Shown here piece by piece: positions 10,351 through 21,005 of a DNA stretch of 64,000 nucleotides. The notes beneath the pieces were generated by a model. It was not told the origin of the DNA and did no database searches. It saw only the letters and a list, made by a program, of their open reading frames with translations. The translations under genes and the position numbers were made by a program. Where the stretch lies: positions 1 through 64,000 of the forward strand of contig MCGO01000017.1 in the NCBI GenBank assembly GCA_002104985.1. Reading direction: 5' to 3'. Within the stretch, counting starts at the first letter, position 1. Every line of letters begins with the position of its first letter. This DNA is from Rhizoclosmatium globosum (Eukaryota; Chytridiomycota; Chytridiomycetes; Chytridiales; Chytriomycetaceae).

Positions 10351-11945
10351 CTATTGCTTTGAAATAATTTGTGTGATAATCTCACAGATTGTCCCAAAAT
10401 CTGGTCGAGCAGTTTCATCTTGAGCCCAACATTCATCAATCAGTGCCCAACACTCGTCCGAAATATGATCAACAGTCTCCTCCCTAGTAGGTCGTACCCC
10501 ATTCTTAACTAACTGGATCACAGTTTGCGGATCCCTTGCCACATTGTTGAACGGAGCTAAGCGACCCAGAACCTCATACATCGTCATTCCAAAACTGTAC
10601 ACATCGTACCCAGATGCAACTTTGTATCCTCGAATAAACGATTCCGGTGGAGCGTACGCGTAATGCCCGATCTTCGGCTGCCTTTGCTTGCTGTACGCAT
10701 ACATTGAGTGTACTTTGCTCATTCCGAAATCAGCAATCGCGGCTCTTCCATTTGCATCTGGACGAGAAAAAAAAATTTTAGTGAAAATCCAATCCAAAAA
10801 ACCTTACCAAGCAAGACATTGTTTGGTTTCAGGTCCCGATGATAGACTGGCGACTCCAGTGTGTGCAGGTATTTGTACGCATAAGCAATATCCAAAAGCC
10901 AATTCAAACGCTCTACAAGGGTCGGTGGGGTACCAGTATGCAACCGCTGCAAGAGATCCATCTGGAATCGCTCAATCACAAGGATTGGATATCCATTCTC
11001 TTCGTGAGCAAAAGTATAAAGAATAGCAATATTCGGGTGTCTGAGAGAGAGCCAAATCGAAGCCTCCTTCAACGCCTCTGCCACCCCAGTTTTGCTCACA
11101 GCACCAGCACCGGCAGGATGCGGCTTGAAGGTTTTGATAGCGACTGGAGTGTTTCCATAAAATCCAGCGTATATGGTTCCAAAGCTGCCGTCTCCCAATT
11201 TTTGGATGTGATATATATACACATCACTTCCAGGAACAGGCTCCGCTCTACTTTTGAAAGGCGTTTGTTCACCAATTGCAAGGGTACATTCAATACGTCA
11301 TCTGTAATCGACGAATCATCAATGGTCATGGCTTTCCCCTCAGCCCGTGGCTCAAAATTAGCTGGTGCAGAAGCAACAAGAGTCTGGGAGGCATCAAGTA
11401 CTTCGGTAGGTTTAGAGTCACTGGGTTAGGGTTTAGGGTTTAAGCAAGGTTGCGGAGACAGAGGAAATACTCACAGCTTGTGATAGGCCACTTTGACTTT
11501 GGTGCGGCAGTGGATGAGACGATGCAGGACCTGGTACCATCTTTTGCTGGCTCACTTGTTGCCTTTGCATCGACTGCAGTTGTTGGTTGGAAGCAAACGA
11601 GGCGTTGATCGCACCAGCCTGAGTGTCGAATAGCTGAGTTTGGATCAATGGCCCCGCTTGTCCTTGTTGTCCTTGTTGTCCTTGTTGTCCTTGAAATTGC
11701 TGAATGCCAGTCGATGCCTGAATTAAGACACTGTTTAGATCGTCGAACAAGTCCATGTTGTTGCTTGATTGGCTCTTGGGACACTTCAAGTGACATGAGA
11801 CGCCCTGATGGAAGATACATTGATCGCCGTTGTTGATAATGCCATCACAGACGCCACAGACTCCAACACCTTATCGAATGTTAAGCGACAATTAGCTACG
11901 TGTTCAAAGACTGGGCGGCGTTCACAACGTACAAACTGTGTTCAT
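10351..11945 (-). CDS. Zinc-cluster TKL-type protein kinase (kinase 3)
   Basis: The N-terminus has the same Cys/His cluster as kinase 2: VCGVCDGIINNGDQ, then HQGVSCHLKC. A Gln-rich region follows, with three GQQ repeats encoded by a 9-bp tandem repeat (11655-11692), then a linker with EVLDASQTLVAS, related to the VFDAAKTL motif, then the kinase: [63 protein letters not shown]. The activation segment MYAYSKQRQPKIGH is almost identical to that of kinase 2, so these two are recent duplicates. The intron splitting LLG/DANGRA lies near 10757-10805. The intron at 11421-11474 contains telomere-type repeats. One frameshift lies at an A4 run near 11250 before SRAEPVPGSD. The 5' end is uncertain: the ATG at 11943-11945 needs a short first intron whose phase I could not confirm. 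Confidence 0.86.
11423..11443. repeat. Telomere-type repeat inside an intron of kinase 3
   Basis: The plus strand reads GGGTTAGGGTTTAGGG followed by TTTAA. On the gene's strand this is CCCTAAACCCTAACCC, and the last CCCAG forms the 3' splice site of the intron 11421-11474 (donor GTGAGT). One TTAGGG-type unit and TTTAGGG variants are present. Exon phase across this intron does not fit perfectly, so the exact junction is less sure than the repeat itself. Confidence 0.75.
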
Positions 11946-12011
11946 CCTTTGCCAAAAGAGAGATTTGCTGGAAAGTTTGGCTCTATTACCATACCGGTCC
12001 GGGCCAACTTG

Positions 12012-12109
12012 AAAAAGGGAAAAGGAGAAAGGAAAAAGAAAAGAGGAAGAAAGGGAAAGAAAGGGAAGAAAAGAGAGGGAAGAGAAGAGAAGAGAGGAAA
12101 AGGAGGAAG
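12012..12109. repeat. Polypurine tract of about 98 bp
   Basis: The plus strand is purines only (GAAAGG, AAGAGG, GAGAAGAGAAGAG blocks) over about 98 bp. It lies between the start of kinase 3 and the stop of the OTU/DDE gene. Mirror-like purine tracts can form triplex DNA and can act in promoters. It sits upstream of kinase 3 as a pyrimidine tract on that gene's strand. No coding signal supports the Lys/Arg-rich frames across it. Confidence 0.85.
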
Positions 12110-12143
12110 CTGCATACCATCAGACAAGAGATTTTCAAATACT

Positions 12144-15100
12144 TTATTCTTCATTGTTACGCGCAGCCATAAATTTTTCAATCCAAAGCTGAATAATGAT
12201 ATTGTTTGAAGCAGAAAAAAGGGTTCGTGCATAATGCAAATCTTGTTCCGAACGTGCTGGATCCCAAACAATTCCATCACCATTTCCATATAGCCCGTGC
12301 ATTGAATCGTTAAACAATTCAATTTTCGCATCGAGAGCAGCTGAATCTATTGACAACGCGGGAATTGATGTTCGCTGAGTTATACTCCGAATCGTTGGAG
12401 TTTTTGTGGAAATTGGTTTCACAAAATCGCATTTTGACTGTTTCCAAACTCCAGCGCATTTTTGCCGCTCGCATCGTTGACAAGTACGTGGTTTTCGAGG
12501 CTTTTTCGGAAGAATTGTGGCAGGTTGAGGAGTGGTAATGGGCAATGTTCCGAAAGGTACAGCCAAGGTACTATTTGAGGAAGGTAAAAACACTGTGGCA
12601 GCTGGTTGCGGCTGAAATGAAATATTGACTGCATTCTGGAGAACTTGCGGCAAAGTGTCAAATTCAAACTCGCCAACGGGCTCCTCCGCAGTAACATAAC
12701 TCTCCGTGTCACTGTCTGAATCTACGAGATTCTCGTCGAATATAACTCGGAATGGACCAATCTCAGCTCCGTCAAATTCAGCTAGATACGGGAAGTCCAA
12801 TTCCGAAAACCGTGCGAGTGAATCGTCAAGAGAACTCATTCCAGTTTTGTTCTTATTCATAAGGTCTTTACGTTGGAGCCGCTTGAGCAACACCTGTAAA
12901 TGGAGTGTTGAGCAAGATTTAGAACCAAGAATCACCGACCTTATGAGCATCCTCCAAATGTGCTTCCAATTTCCTTGTAATGATAAATTCTTTAGAAATT
13001 GTGGGTGCTTTTGGACAAACAGGTAATTTGCCTGAATTCCAGTCCAGATATTCTCAAGTCCCGACTTTGAGCTTGAGCCTCCCGCAGTTTTTCCAACGTA
13101 GAAAGACAAATTTTGTGTAAACAACCGCCATTCTGCTGGCGTATGAACTGGAAGGTAGGGAATAAGACACTTCGTCCGAAGAGCAAGGAATCCCGAGGAT
13201 AGCTTTCAACGTCCTTTTCTGTCACAGGCTCCCATTCTTCTTCAGGCAGATGCGGGATAATGCCAAAGGTTTCAGAAGTCGGGCGAAAGAGCGACGTAAC
13301 TGTCCACCACTTGTGAATGGGTTTCCTGCATAAGAATTAATGATACATAACTTAAGCTGAAGGTCAAATACCGTATATTCGAAACGTTATCTCATTAATA
13401 GCATCAATCATATAATGCTCATAGTGTCCAATTTTTGGAAAACCTGGTCGATTCCGTTCACTGGCTCGAATATTGAAAACATGTCGTATCTGAGAAAGAA
13501 CTGCATCCATAAACTCTGGACTGCAATTCATTGAAGAAAAGATTTGTTCCAGTAATTGATGGAAGGATTCAACATCACTAGTAAGTGTTAAGTCAACGCT
13601 GTTTCTACACAAACACATACCTAGTACCGCGAAATGTTGCATAAAGTGGGAGACCATCTTTATCATCTCCTATTTTTGTGTAGAGAGGAAAATCTGCTGG
13701 ATCGCTCAAACATCCTTTCCTTATATGGTCGTTGAGCAACGTTTTCATATCCTTCTTTGCTTTTGCACTCAAAAGTGGAACTCCTTTTTCATCCTTGTAA
13801 GAATCCAGACTAAATTCTATAAGTAACTCGTTCACCCGGTCATACAAAATGTCTGACGAGGGAATACTTCGCCGAACTCGCTTAAGACACCAATCTGGAT
13901 TTCTCAACAGCTCTTCTTCAAATGTTGTCCCCTTTGTTCTGAGATACTCGTCTACCCGTTTCACATCTTCTGGATTTAAGATGAATATTGCATCACGAAG
14001 TTTTTTTGCAAACACTCCAGCCATCGGATGCTTTTTGGGCAACTCAATTCGCATCATTCCATGAACAGAGTCCAATTTAACTGTCACACCATTTTCTACC
14101 TCCAGCAGTTGGCGAAAAAGACTATCCGCACTTGTCCCAGCTGAATCGTTTTCCAGAACTTGGGTTCGGGCACTGTTGTCGGCAGAACAAGGCGAGAAAA
14201 TGAAGTGTCAACAGCGTTTTGCAACTGTAAATATATCAACAGTCCGGCCCAAGCATCCCTTGCTGCGTAGTCTTTTTGTTGCTGAGAATAACGTGGCTTT
14301 GACCAGTCTGAACAGCGAACTGAATCACTCTTATCCAAACAATATCCCAAAACAGCTGCACAACACTTTGACAGAGACGCATTTGCTTTTTCAACGAAAC
14401 CCTTTCTCTTGCACAGATGGCCCGTATCGCAAATATCAGCAGAATCCAGAGAGCGCGGCTGAATACCCCAATCTTCATTCAAATACTTAAAGTCTGCAGC
14501 TACAATCCGACTTCCAATTTTTAAGGTTTTCGGCGATTCGACGACTTCTTTAAGGTATGGTGGCCAATCAAAGCGGTCTTTTAACACCACCAAAAGGATC
14601 AATTCTGTCTCTGATTCGTCATTCAACAGCTTTTCTTTTATAGCCAGCTGCAGAAGCTGGATTTTCCCTTCTTTTCCACGGGGACCAACCTTCCATTCAG
14701 TGTCCAATCCGAGAGGCATTCGAGAACTGTTTGGAAGACTTCGAATGTGCTGAATAATTCGGGCTAAAGCAGTTGTAATTTCCGTTGGACGTTCAGTGGA
14801 AAGAAGTCGCACACATAATGGATTATCAGGCAAGGGAAGCAGCGGTTTTGCCGCCGTTCCAACAGGAAGCGATTGTTCCAGAACTGACTGTAGAAATGAG
14901 CGATCAGAGCAGCATTTGTCAGTGTAGACTAGGGTAATAGGACTGTATCCAAAGTACTCTCGAGTTCTCTCATGGCTCCGAAACAATGGAATCAAATCAA
15001 GGTGCCCAGAAGACTGTGTTAGTGCTTGCAACCGAATCTCGCGATATTCATTCTTAGCTGTGAATAATGCTTTGAAGAGTCTGTGGCCGTTGATTGGAGC

Positions 15101-16929
15101 CAGATGTTTACAAATCTAACCAAATCAACAATCAGCCCCTATTTCCAAAAATTGAAGACACTACCTTGTAGTAATGATCAATACTAAGAACTGTCCCACT
15201 TCTACGTTGAACCTCAAAATCAAGCCAGTCTCGACGCTTTAAATTATCTTTGACGAGGATCTTCTTTAAATAGTTGATTGAGGGGTATCCGCCGTCATAA
15301 TCCGGGCTTGTGAATGATGGAAACGGCGGAATATCATTTGGATCTATAACTTTTCTCATTGAAACAGACGGCTGAGTTCGTGACTGCACCATCAAGGATT
15401 CTACAACAGAGTAGTATTGCAGTTCAGAGAGCGAGTGGCGGTAAGTTGCTTTCTGTCGTTGAAGAGAGTGGACACCTGCCGGTCCCAGTCCTTGATAGAG
15501 CCCATTCCGTAACAGAAAAACCAGTTCATCGTCAACACCAGCGCGCTTGGTAAGAGTTTGATTGAACTTTGGCTGATAATGTAGAAGTAATTTCGAGATT
15601 GTGACTGCGTTGGTAGTTCTGAATTTATGTTTACAATCTTGACACGTTCCTCTGCAACAGGTTTAGATTAGTGTGTAAGAATTTAGGAAGGCTTACCGTG
15701 CAGCCAACAAATAGTAAATAAGTCCGTTGATTCCATAAATTCGGCGCGGCTCCTCAGAATATCCAGATTGTCGCGTATTATTGCTATTACAATTTGGGCA
15801 TACAACATTGGATTCGTCACATGTCAAATATGGGTTGCAAACAACCAGATTTGAGTACAAGAAGAACTCTGGGCTATAGTCTCCTCCCCGAAGAACAGAT
15901 TTTCGCAAGCTAGAAACTGGGTCTGGTGGAAGAATCAGGACGTTTCCAAGTTTCAGTTGTGCATCATGATCTCCTCTCCGAACAGCGGCGCAAACCTGAG
16001 TAAGATAGGCACCATTTGGATCAGTACGATGAATAAATCGTTTTCGAGTTGTTGAACTATTATTTGAAGCATGATCTTCATCGTCGTCGGAGTCACCATC
16101 GTCGTCATCTTCGCCATCTCCTTCATCGCTTGCTGGAACATAGCTCGAAACATTTGGACAGTCGGCGCTGTCTCAAACTCTTGCGTTGAGTCTAAAACAA
16201 CCTCATAGTGGTCGCTCGACACACTTAGATGCAGTGAGATTTTCATGTAAGAAGCTGGTCGAGCTTGTGGCGTGAATACAGTCACATGATACTGAGTATT
16301 TATGTTCGAGAATACCGTCACTTCCATTTGATAAAGGTCACAGAAGGAGGCTAGGCAGTACTCGTCCCCAAACTCTCCATTAGTTTCATATTTCGCACAT
16401 AGATCATCTAATGACATATTATCAATAGCAGCAAGTCTCTCAAAAACGTTTGAGCGCTTTCGAAAATGACCAACAATCTTGCGACGGATATCACGGTGGT
16501 GGGATTGATCTCCCTTGTGCACGAACCATGACAAGCAACGAAAGAGACAATTTCCATCGCCGTCAATGAACTGAGAGACTTTGCCAGTAAATGATTCGTT
16601 CTTAACGGTTCGAATAACAAGTGGCGAATAAGGCTGATTAAACTGTTGTTTGTTAGAGCTTTGATTGCAGTGGTAAAACGCAAAACACTAACCAGGACAT
16701 TTGCATCCACATCCTTGTCTCCGACATCTGCATTCGTTTCATTGTGACTGTTTGTAGCATGTGACTCGGGCAAAGTGGGTGACTTCATTGGCTCTTTTCG
16801 TTTAATGCCGAATGTTACAAGATCCAATTTCAATTGACCTGCAGGCAGTGGAGCCTTCTTGCGACCAGCCCCTTCCCGAGCTCCGCCGTGTTTCGATTTG
16901 GTTGTCTTGGGAGTCTGTTGTTGTTTCAT
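12144..16929 (-). CDS. OTU protease, DDE-like and 3'-5' exonuclease transposon-type protein
   Basis: Start at ATG 16927-16929 (MKQQQTPKTTKSKHGGAREG, a basic GAREGAGRKK motif), stop at 12144-12146. Modules in order: OTU cysteine protease with FIDGDGNCLFRCLSWF (Cys codon 16547-16549) and the His region SDHYEVVLDS; a zinc-binding segment (ESNVVCPNCNSNNTRQSGYS, then YRCQDCKH); a transposase-like core with IDHYYK, GHRLFKALFTAKNEYREIR, HLDLIPLF and VYTDKCCSDRSFL; a DEDDy exonuclease (LGLDTEWKVG, IVAADFKYLNEDWG, DYAARDAWAGLLIY, all acidic residues present); a helical region (NCSPEFMDAVLSQIRHVFNI, GHYEHYMIDAINEI); and a C-terminal Cys motif RTCQRCERQKCAG. This order resembles large basidiomycete and early-fungal transposon proteins of the DUF6729/exonuclease type. 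Several introns and a few frameshifts (for example near 16640) interrupt it. Confidence 0.83.
12144..16929 (-). mobile_element. Probable DNA transposon or domesticated derivative, ends not found
   Basis: The DDE-like core with an OTU protease, an exonuclease and Cys clusters is typical of autonomous mobile DNA rather than a host gene. I looked at 11950-12140 and 16930-17150 for terminal inverted repeats or a target duplication and could not see a convincing pair. The element has introns and mostly conserved catalytic residues, so it is either recent or retained for a host role. Confidence 0.5.
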
Positions 16930-17146
16930 CTCAATTTTTAGCGGAGTGATGTCATTGGTGGACCTAAGAACGTAATTGTGGAACAATCTGATTGGTCGAC
17001 CTATTTAGGTCCGGTATGGTGATTGAGCCGAAAGTTTTGAGTTTGTTTTGACAAATGGTAGGTACACATCGTGTTGTCGGTTGACTGTGTAAATAACCTG
17101 GTTTTAAAGTGAATGCTCGTCCTTTATTGATGGTGCATCATGTCAC

Positions 17147-19148
17147 TCAAGGTGCTCTGCTTCTGAGAAGGTTCGTTTTCATATTTTTACAAAAGTAAAC
17201 CGAAACGCAACAAATCTGTGAAACATACTCAAAAGAGGAATCCCAGTTCCGAATCAACTCATGCCAAAAGTTAATAGAATCCAAGAACCGCGACAAATAC
17301 GCAAACTCATCTACAGTGTGAGCAGGACCACCTCCTCCAGGTCCTATCCAAATAAAGAATCCATTAAATCTTGTACCATCTCCACAAATAACACTCACCA
17401 AACCGATAGATATTCTTTGACATCCTCCAGTAATGCTTCGTATCTGTATTACCTGTCGGAAGCGACGGCACAACAACAACACGACCCGTATCACTCAATC
17501 CATCAAAGATGTGATGAATAGTCCCCTCCAAAACCCTCCACCCGCGATCACTCAAATCAAGATGTGGACTCACGGGGCAGGCTCGATTCCATAGGGACGG
17601 GGCTGCACAATCAAGTGTCCAACAGCTTCACCTGTTCCTATCTGAGCAATAACCTGAGTCCGATTCTTGAAACCATATAGCGTGAAATTCAGCTTCAATT
17701 CCGATGCAACGCTCTCCAGAACTGAAAGGTACCGCTCTTGAACCAACAACAACGACGAGTCAACGGCGATACGATGATTCACAGTCGCAACCACACGTTC
17801 AGGGAGGGCATTCACTTTCAATCCACCTTGAATAATATCAACGGCTTGTGTAGTAGTTAATTGAGAGTATGTAGTTCCGTCCTTTGCAGCCAAAAGTTCT
17901 GCCAGGGATGAACGAGATTCAGGCCATGTTTGGATGGCGTCGACGATATTGGGGTTTGGATTCTCGGAATGCGCGGCGTAGCATCGCATTTTTCCGAGGA
18001 GTGGGTTGTGGTCTGGGAGAGAAATGGGGAATGGGTTGTTTTCGAGTTCTGATATCACTATAGCCATGAATCCAATCGCAGTGTGTTTAGGTGGGACTGA
18101 GGAATGGCCTCCTTTAGTTTCGACAATCAGATCAACGTCGCAGTACCTGGTTGGATTGTTATACAAAGTCAGCACATGAGTTTCAATGTAACTCAACAAA
18201 ACTCACCCCTTCTCTCCAACACTCACAGACGCAGTCTTTACACCTTCAAACATACCAATTCCCGACCCTTCATCCACAATCAACCCTATTTTACCCGCAA
18301 GTCCCAACTCTGCATCCATATATTCCACAATCTTGTTCGCCCCTTGCCACCCCGAAATCTCTTCATCATGCCCATACGCCAAGTACACAGTCGCTCTCGG
18401 TCGAAACCCTTCCCTTATCAACAACTCCACCGCCTCCATCTGCGCCACAAGAGTCTGCTTCACATCCGCCGTTCCCCTCCCAAACACTTTATCCGCCTCC
18501 CAATCCACAACCCCTTCAAACGGCGGATGCGTCCACAACTCAATCGTTTCCGGAAGCACGGGAACCACATCCTGATGCGCCATCAAGAGAACCGGGTCCG
18601 CATCCACATCTGAACCGGTCCACTCAAACAACAGCGAATACCGATTCACAACCGTCTTCTTTAACGTCTTATGCACCAACGGGAACGCGTCCTCCAGGAA
18701 AGAATGCAGTTTGAGAAAGGGTTCGTGCACTGGATCGGGCCCAGTTGAAGGTGGCGGGACAGCACGCCACGAATCAAACGAGACAGTTTTGAATGTGATT
18801 GCGTGTGAAAGATGGGCAACGGCGGTGCGGAAGAGAGCGAGTTTGGAAGCGGGAATTGGTAATCAGATTTGGAAGTGTTGGATTTGGATTCAGAGTGAGA
18901 GGGAAAGGGCGGTGGAATCAGTGGCTCAGTTTGGGGACAGAAAGACGAGATTGGCGGATTTGGGATGTTTGAAAGATCTGGTGTGAAGAGTGTCAGTTGA
19001 GAGTGGCTCACAAGGCTAACATACCTTGCTTTACTGCCGTGTTATGGTTGTCAACACTGAGGATCCATATAATAAATGCAATTGATGTGAATGCTGAAAG
19101 AATGTGCGTGAACTGAAGCGAGTGGGTCTTGGATGCTTTGGTGTGCAT
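17147..19148 (-). CDS. Carboxypeptidase S-like M20 metallopeptidase
   Basis: A zinc exopeptidase, probably vacuolar, like yeast Cps1. The short cytoplasmic N-terminus MHTKASKTHS is followed by a signal-anchor helix (LQFTHILSAFTSIAFIIWIL). Zinc ligands and catalytic residues are visible: LLMAHQDVVPV (His, Asp), GRGTADVKQ (bridging Asp), YGHDEEISG (catalytic and ligand Glu), DEGSGIG, and the late His in HTVDEFA. ATG 19146-19148. Exon 1 19025-19148, intron 18978-19024, an intron near 18150-18205 (GTGAGT to CCAACCAG), and a last intron so that the protein ends NWDSSFESRAP at the stop 17147-17149. AATAAA lies just downstream near 17130. Frameshifts occur near 18830 and 17490. It is divergent from THOC3 with a 289-bp shared upstream region. 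A second M20 gene lies at 26.6-28.8 kb. Confidence 0.92.
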
Positions 19149-19437
19149 TATTTAAATGCTGATAAATGATTGAAGAATACCCTATTCCGGCGTTAGATTT
19201 TAGACTGGCTGTCATTGGAATAACGGCATCTCAGAGTAGCATCGAATTAGGTGTTAAAGTTCTCAGCCTTCCGACGGCCCTTCCCTAACGAATCGATGGC
19301 GAATTGCTTCCATCCTGCAACCCGAAAAGAATATTGGTCACTTTCATCACTCGTCAGTTACCAATTCTCCATAATTATTCAAATGTATCCGAATAGATTT
19401 ATTTCTTTGTCTTCTTCCTATATACACACCTTTCAAA

Positions 19438-20806
19438 ATGGTATCGTTCCCCAGCACCAAAGAGCTTTCCAAGGGCCAAGTGCGGGACCTCCGCACGGGT
19501 CATCGATCCAAGATCCTCTCTGTTGCCTGGTCTGCCTCAGGAACAAAGCTCGCCTCGGGATCGTACGACCACACAGCCAAGGTGAGGGTTCCTACTTCCA
19601 CCAAACCACCACCACCCCTACTTAGGGTTAGGGTTAATTCACGCAGGTGTTCTCACTCGGCGAATGCGCATTGGCAAACATCCGCGATGCCGTTGGTGTC
19701 GATTTGAAGGGCCATTCCGCCGATGTCGACCAGGTCAAGTGGCATCCAACAGACGACTTTGGCCTGGCTACAACTAGTGCTGATAAAACTGTGAAGGTGT
19801 GGGACGTCAGAGGTGCGTTCCTTTCTTTCTTTGGTTCACCTAGGGTTAGGGTTAATACCTGAAATCAGCACCCGCAAAACCAAGTGCTACAGTGCAAACA
19901 ACAGGCGAAAATATTAATATTGCTTGGTCACCTGATGGAAACACAATTGCTGTTGGGAACAAGGACGATATCATCACGTTCATTGATACTCGCACTTCCT
20001 CAGTCATTCACACTCTACCGCCTTCTCCCTACGAAATCAATGAAATCAGATGGTCCCACTCCGGCTCCCTCTTTTTTATGACACTCGGAAACGGAACCAT
20101 CCAAGTCCTCAACCCGCTCTCTTCTTACACACCCCTCACTTCTCTCAATGCTCATACCTCAAATTGTTATTGCATCGAATTTGACCCGTTGGGCCGGTAT
20201 TTTGCTGTCGGGTCTTCGGATTCTCTTGTGACTCTCTGGGACTTGGATGAGCTTATTTGTCTGCGCACAATAGGTACTGTCTCTTTTGTGTTTATGGAGC
20301 GAGGACAATCGAAGGGAGAGCATGAGCAGAGCTCGTTGCGTAGCTCCTTAGTGGTGTTCGTAGCTCCTTAGTGGTGAGCGTAGCGAACTTTCTTCCGCGA
20401 AGCGAATTGTAGCATGAAGGTTCTAAAGCGCAAGCGTAGCTCGTTATGTTAAGAAAAGTAAAAGAAGCGAAAGTGAGCATAGAAATCCACAACTAATCCA
20501 CCGATCCACACAAAAGGTCACCTCGACATGCCCATTCGGTCCCTCTCCTTTTCATACTGTGGTGATTTGATTGCGTGCTCGACGATGGACGATAAAGTGA
20601 TTGAAATCGCTGCAGTGGAGTCTGGCGAGAGTTTGTACAGTTTACAAGTGGGGAGTACCGTGGATCAGTTGGCTTGGCATCCTTCAAAGTATATTATGGC
20701 GTATGTTGGGGATGATGTGACTGGAAAAAGTAGTGGTAGTAATAGTCGGAGTGGATCTGCTGCTGCTGGAAACGGGAGTGTTATTGGTATTTATACTTTG
20801 CACTAA
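19438..20806 (+). CDS. THOC3: THO complex subunit 3 / Tex1-like WD40 protein
   Basis: A WD40 propeller of about 320 residues that, as part of THO/TREX, couples transcription to nuclear mRNA export. The N-terminus DLRTGHRSKILSVAWSASG is characteristic. Later blades read GHSADVDQVKWHP, DKTVKVWDVR, INIAWSPDGNTIAVGNKDD, INEIRWSHSG, SSDSLVTLWDLDELICLRT and VDQLAWHPSKYIMAY. Four exons: 19438-19581, 19647-19812, 19869-20273 and 20517-20806. All three introns keep phase, and no frameshift is needed. The first two introns each hold a TTAGGG-type repeat. The third is unusually long (243 bp) and has its own tandem repeat. The C-terminus has a Gly/Ser-rich insert before the last strand. Confidence 0.92.
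19622..19637 (+). repeat. Telomere-type repeat in THOC3 intron 1
   Basis: The sequence TTAGGGTTAGGGTTAA lies 9 nt upstream of the 3' splice site of the intron 19582-19646. The same block is present in the next intron of the same gene. TTAGGG is the usual fungal telomere unit. The final GGGTTAAT may serve as a branch-site region. Confidence 0.9.
19841..19855 (+). repeat. Telomere-type repeat in THOC3 intron 2
   Basis: TAGGGTTAGGGTTAA lies 13 nt upstream of the 3' splice site of the intron 19813-19868. It is identical over 16 bases, including the following T, to the block in intron 1. Confidence 0.9.
20339..20378 (+). repeat. Two 20-bp tandem repeats in THOC3 intron 3
   Basis: The unit cgtagctccttagtggtg plus two variable bases occurs twice with a 20-bp period. 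It is followed by gagcgtagcgaac and cgcgaagcgaa, which repeat the GCGTAGC/GCGAAGC theme to about 20440. The intron 20274-20516 is four times longer than its neighbours, consistent with insertion of a small repeat element. Confidence 0.8.
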
Positions 20807-21005
20807 AAGTGTGCGAAAAATAAAAACGCGTGTATTTAAATTGTGTACAGACTTGTTGATCTGTCAAGGCAATGAGAGAGTATTCCTTGGATCTGTTAAG
20901 CATTTCTCATTATTGCACATTGACGGGAAATAGTTTCCCCTAACTCCAATTCAAAACGTTTGTGGCTGATAAGTTCGCAAATAAATAAGAATGACGGCAC
21001 ACAAT

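Noticed and set aside
11655..11692. Regular 9-bp repeat (ttgtccttg) as a possible CRISPR-like or regulatory array
   Set aside because: It is an in-frame GQQ codon repeat inside the Gln-rich region of kinase 3. The window is eukaryotic and no spacers exist.
11808..12209. Plus-strand Lys/Arg-rich frames (GKGERKKKRGRKGKKG) that look like a basic protein
   Set aside because: They come only from translating the polypurine tract. No codon bias, start context or homologue supports them.
18104..18714. Long plus-strand frames across 18.1-18.7 kb
   Set aside because: They are antisense to M20 exons with intact zinc-ligand motifs. Pro/His/Ser-rich composition is typical of shadows.
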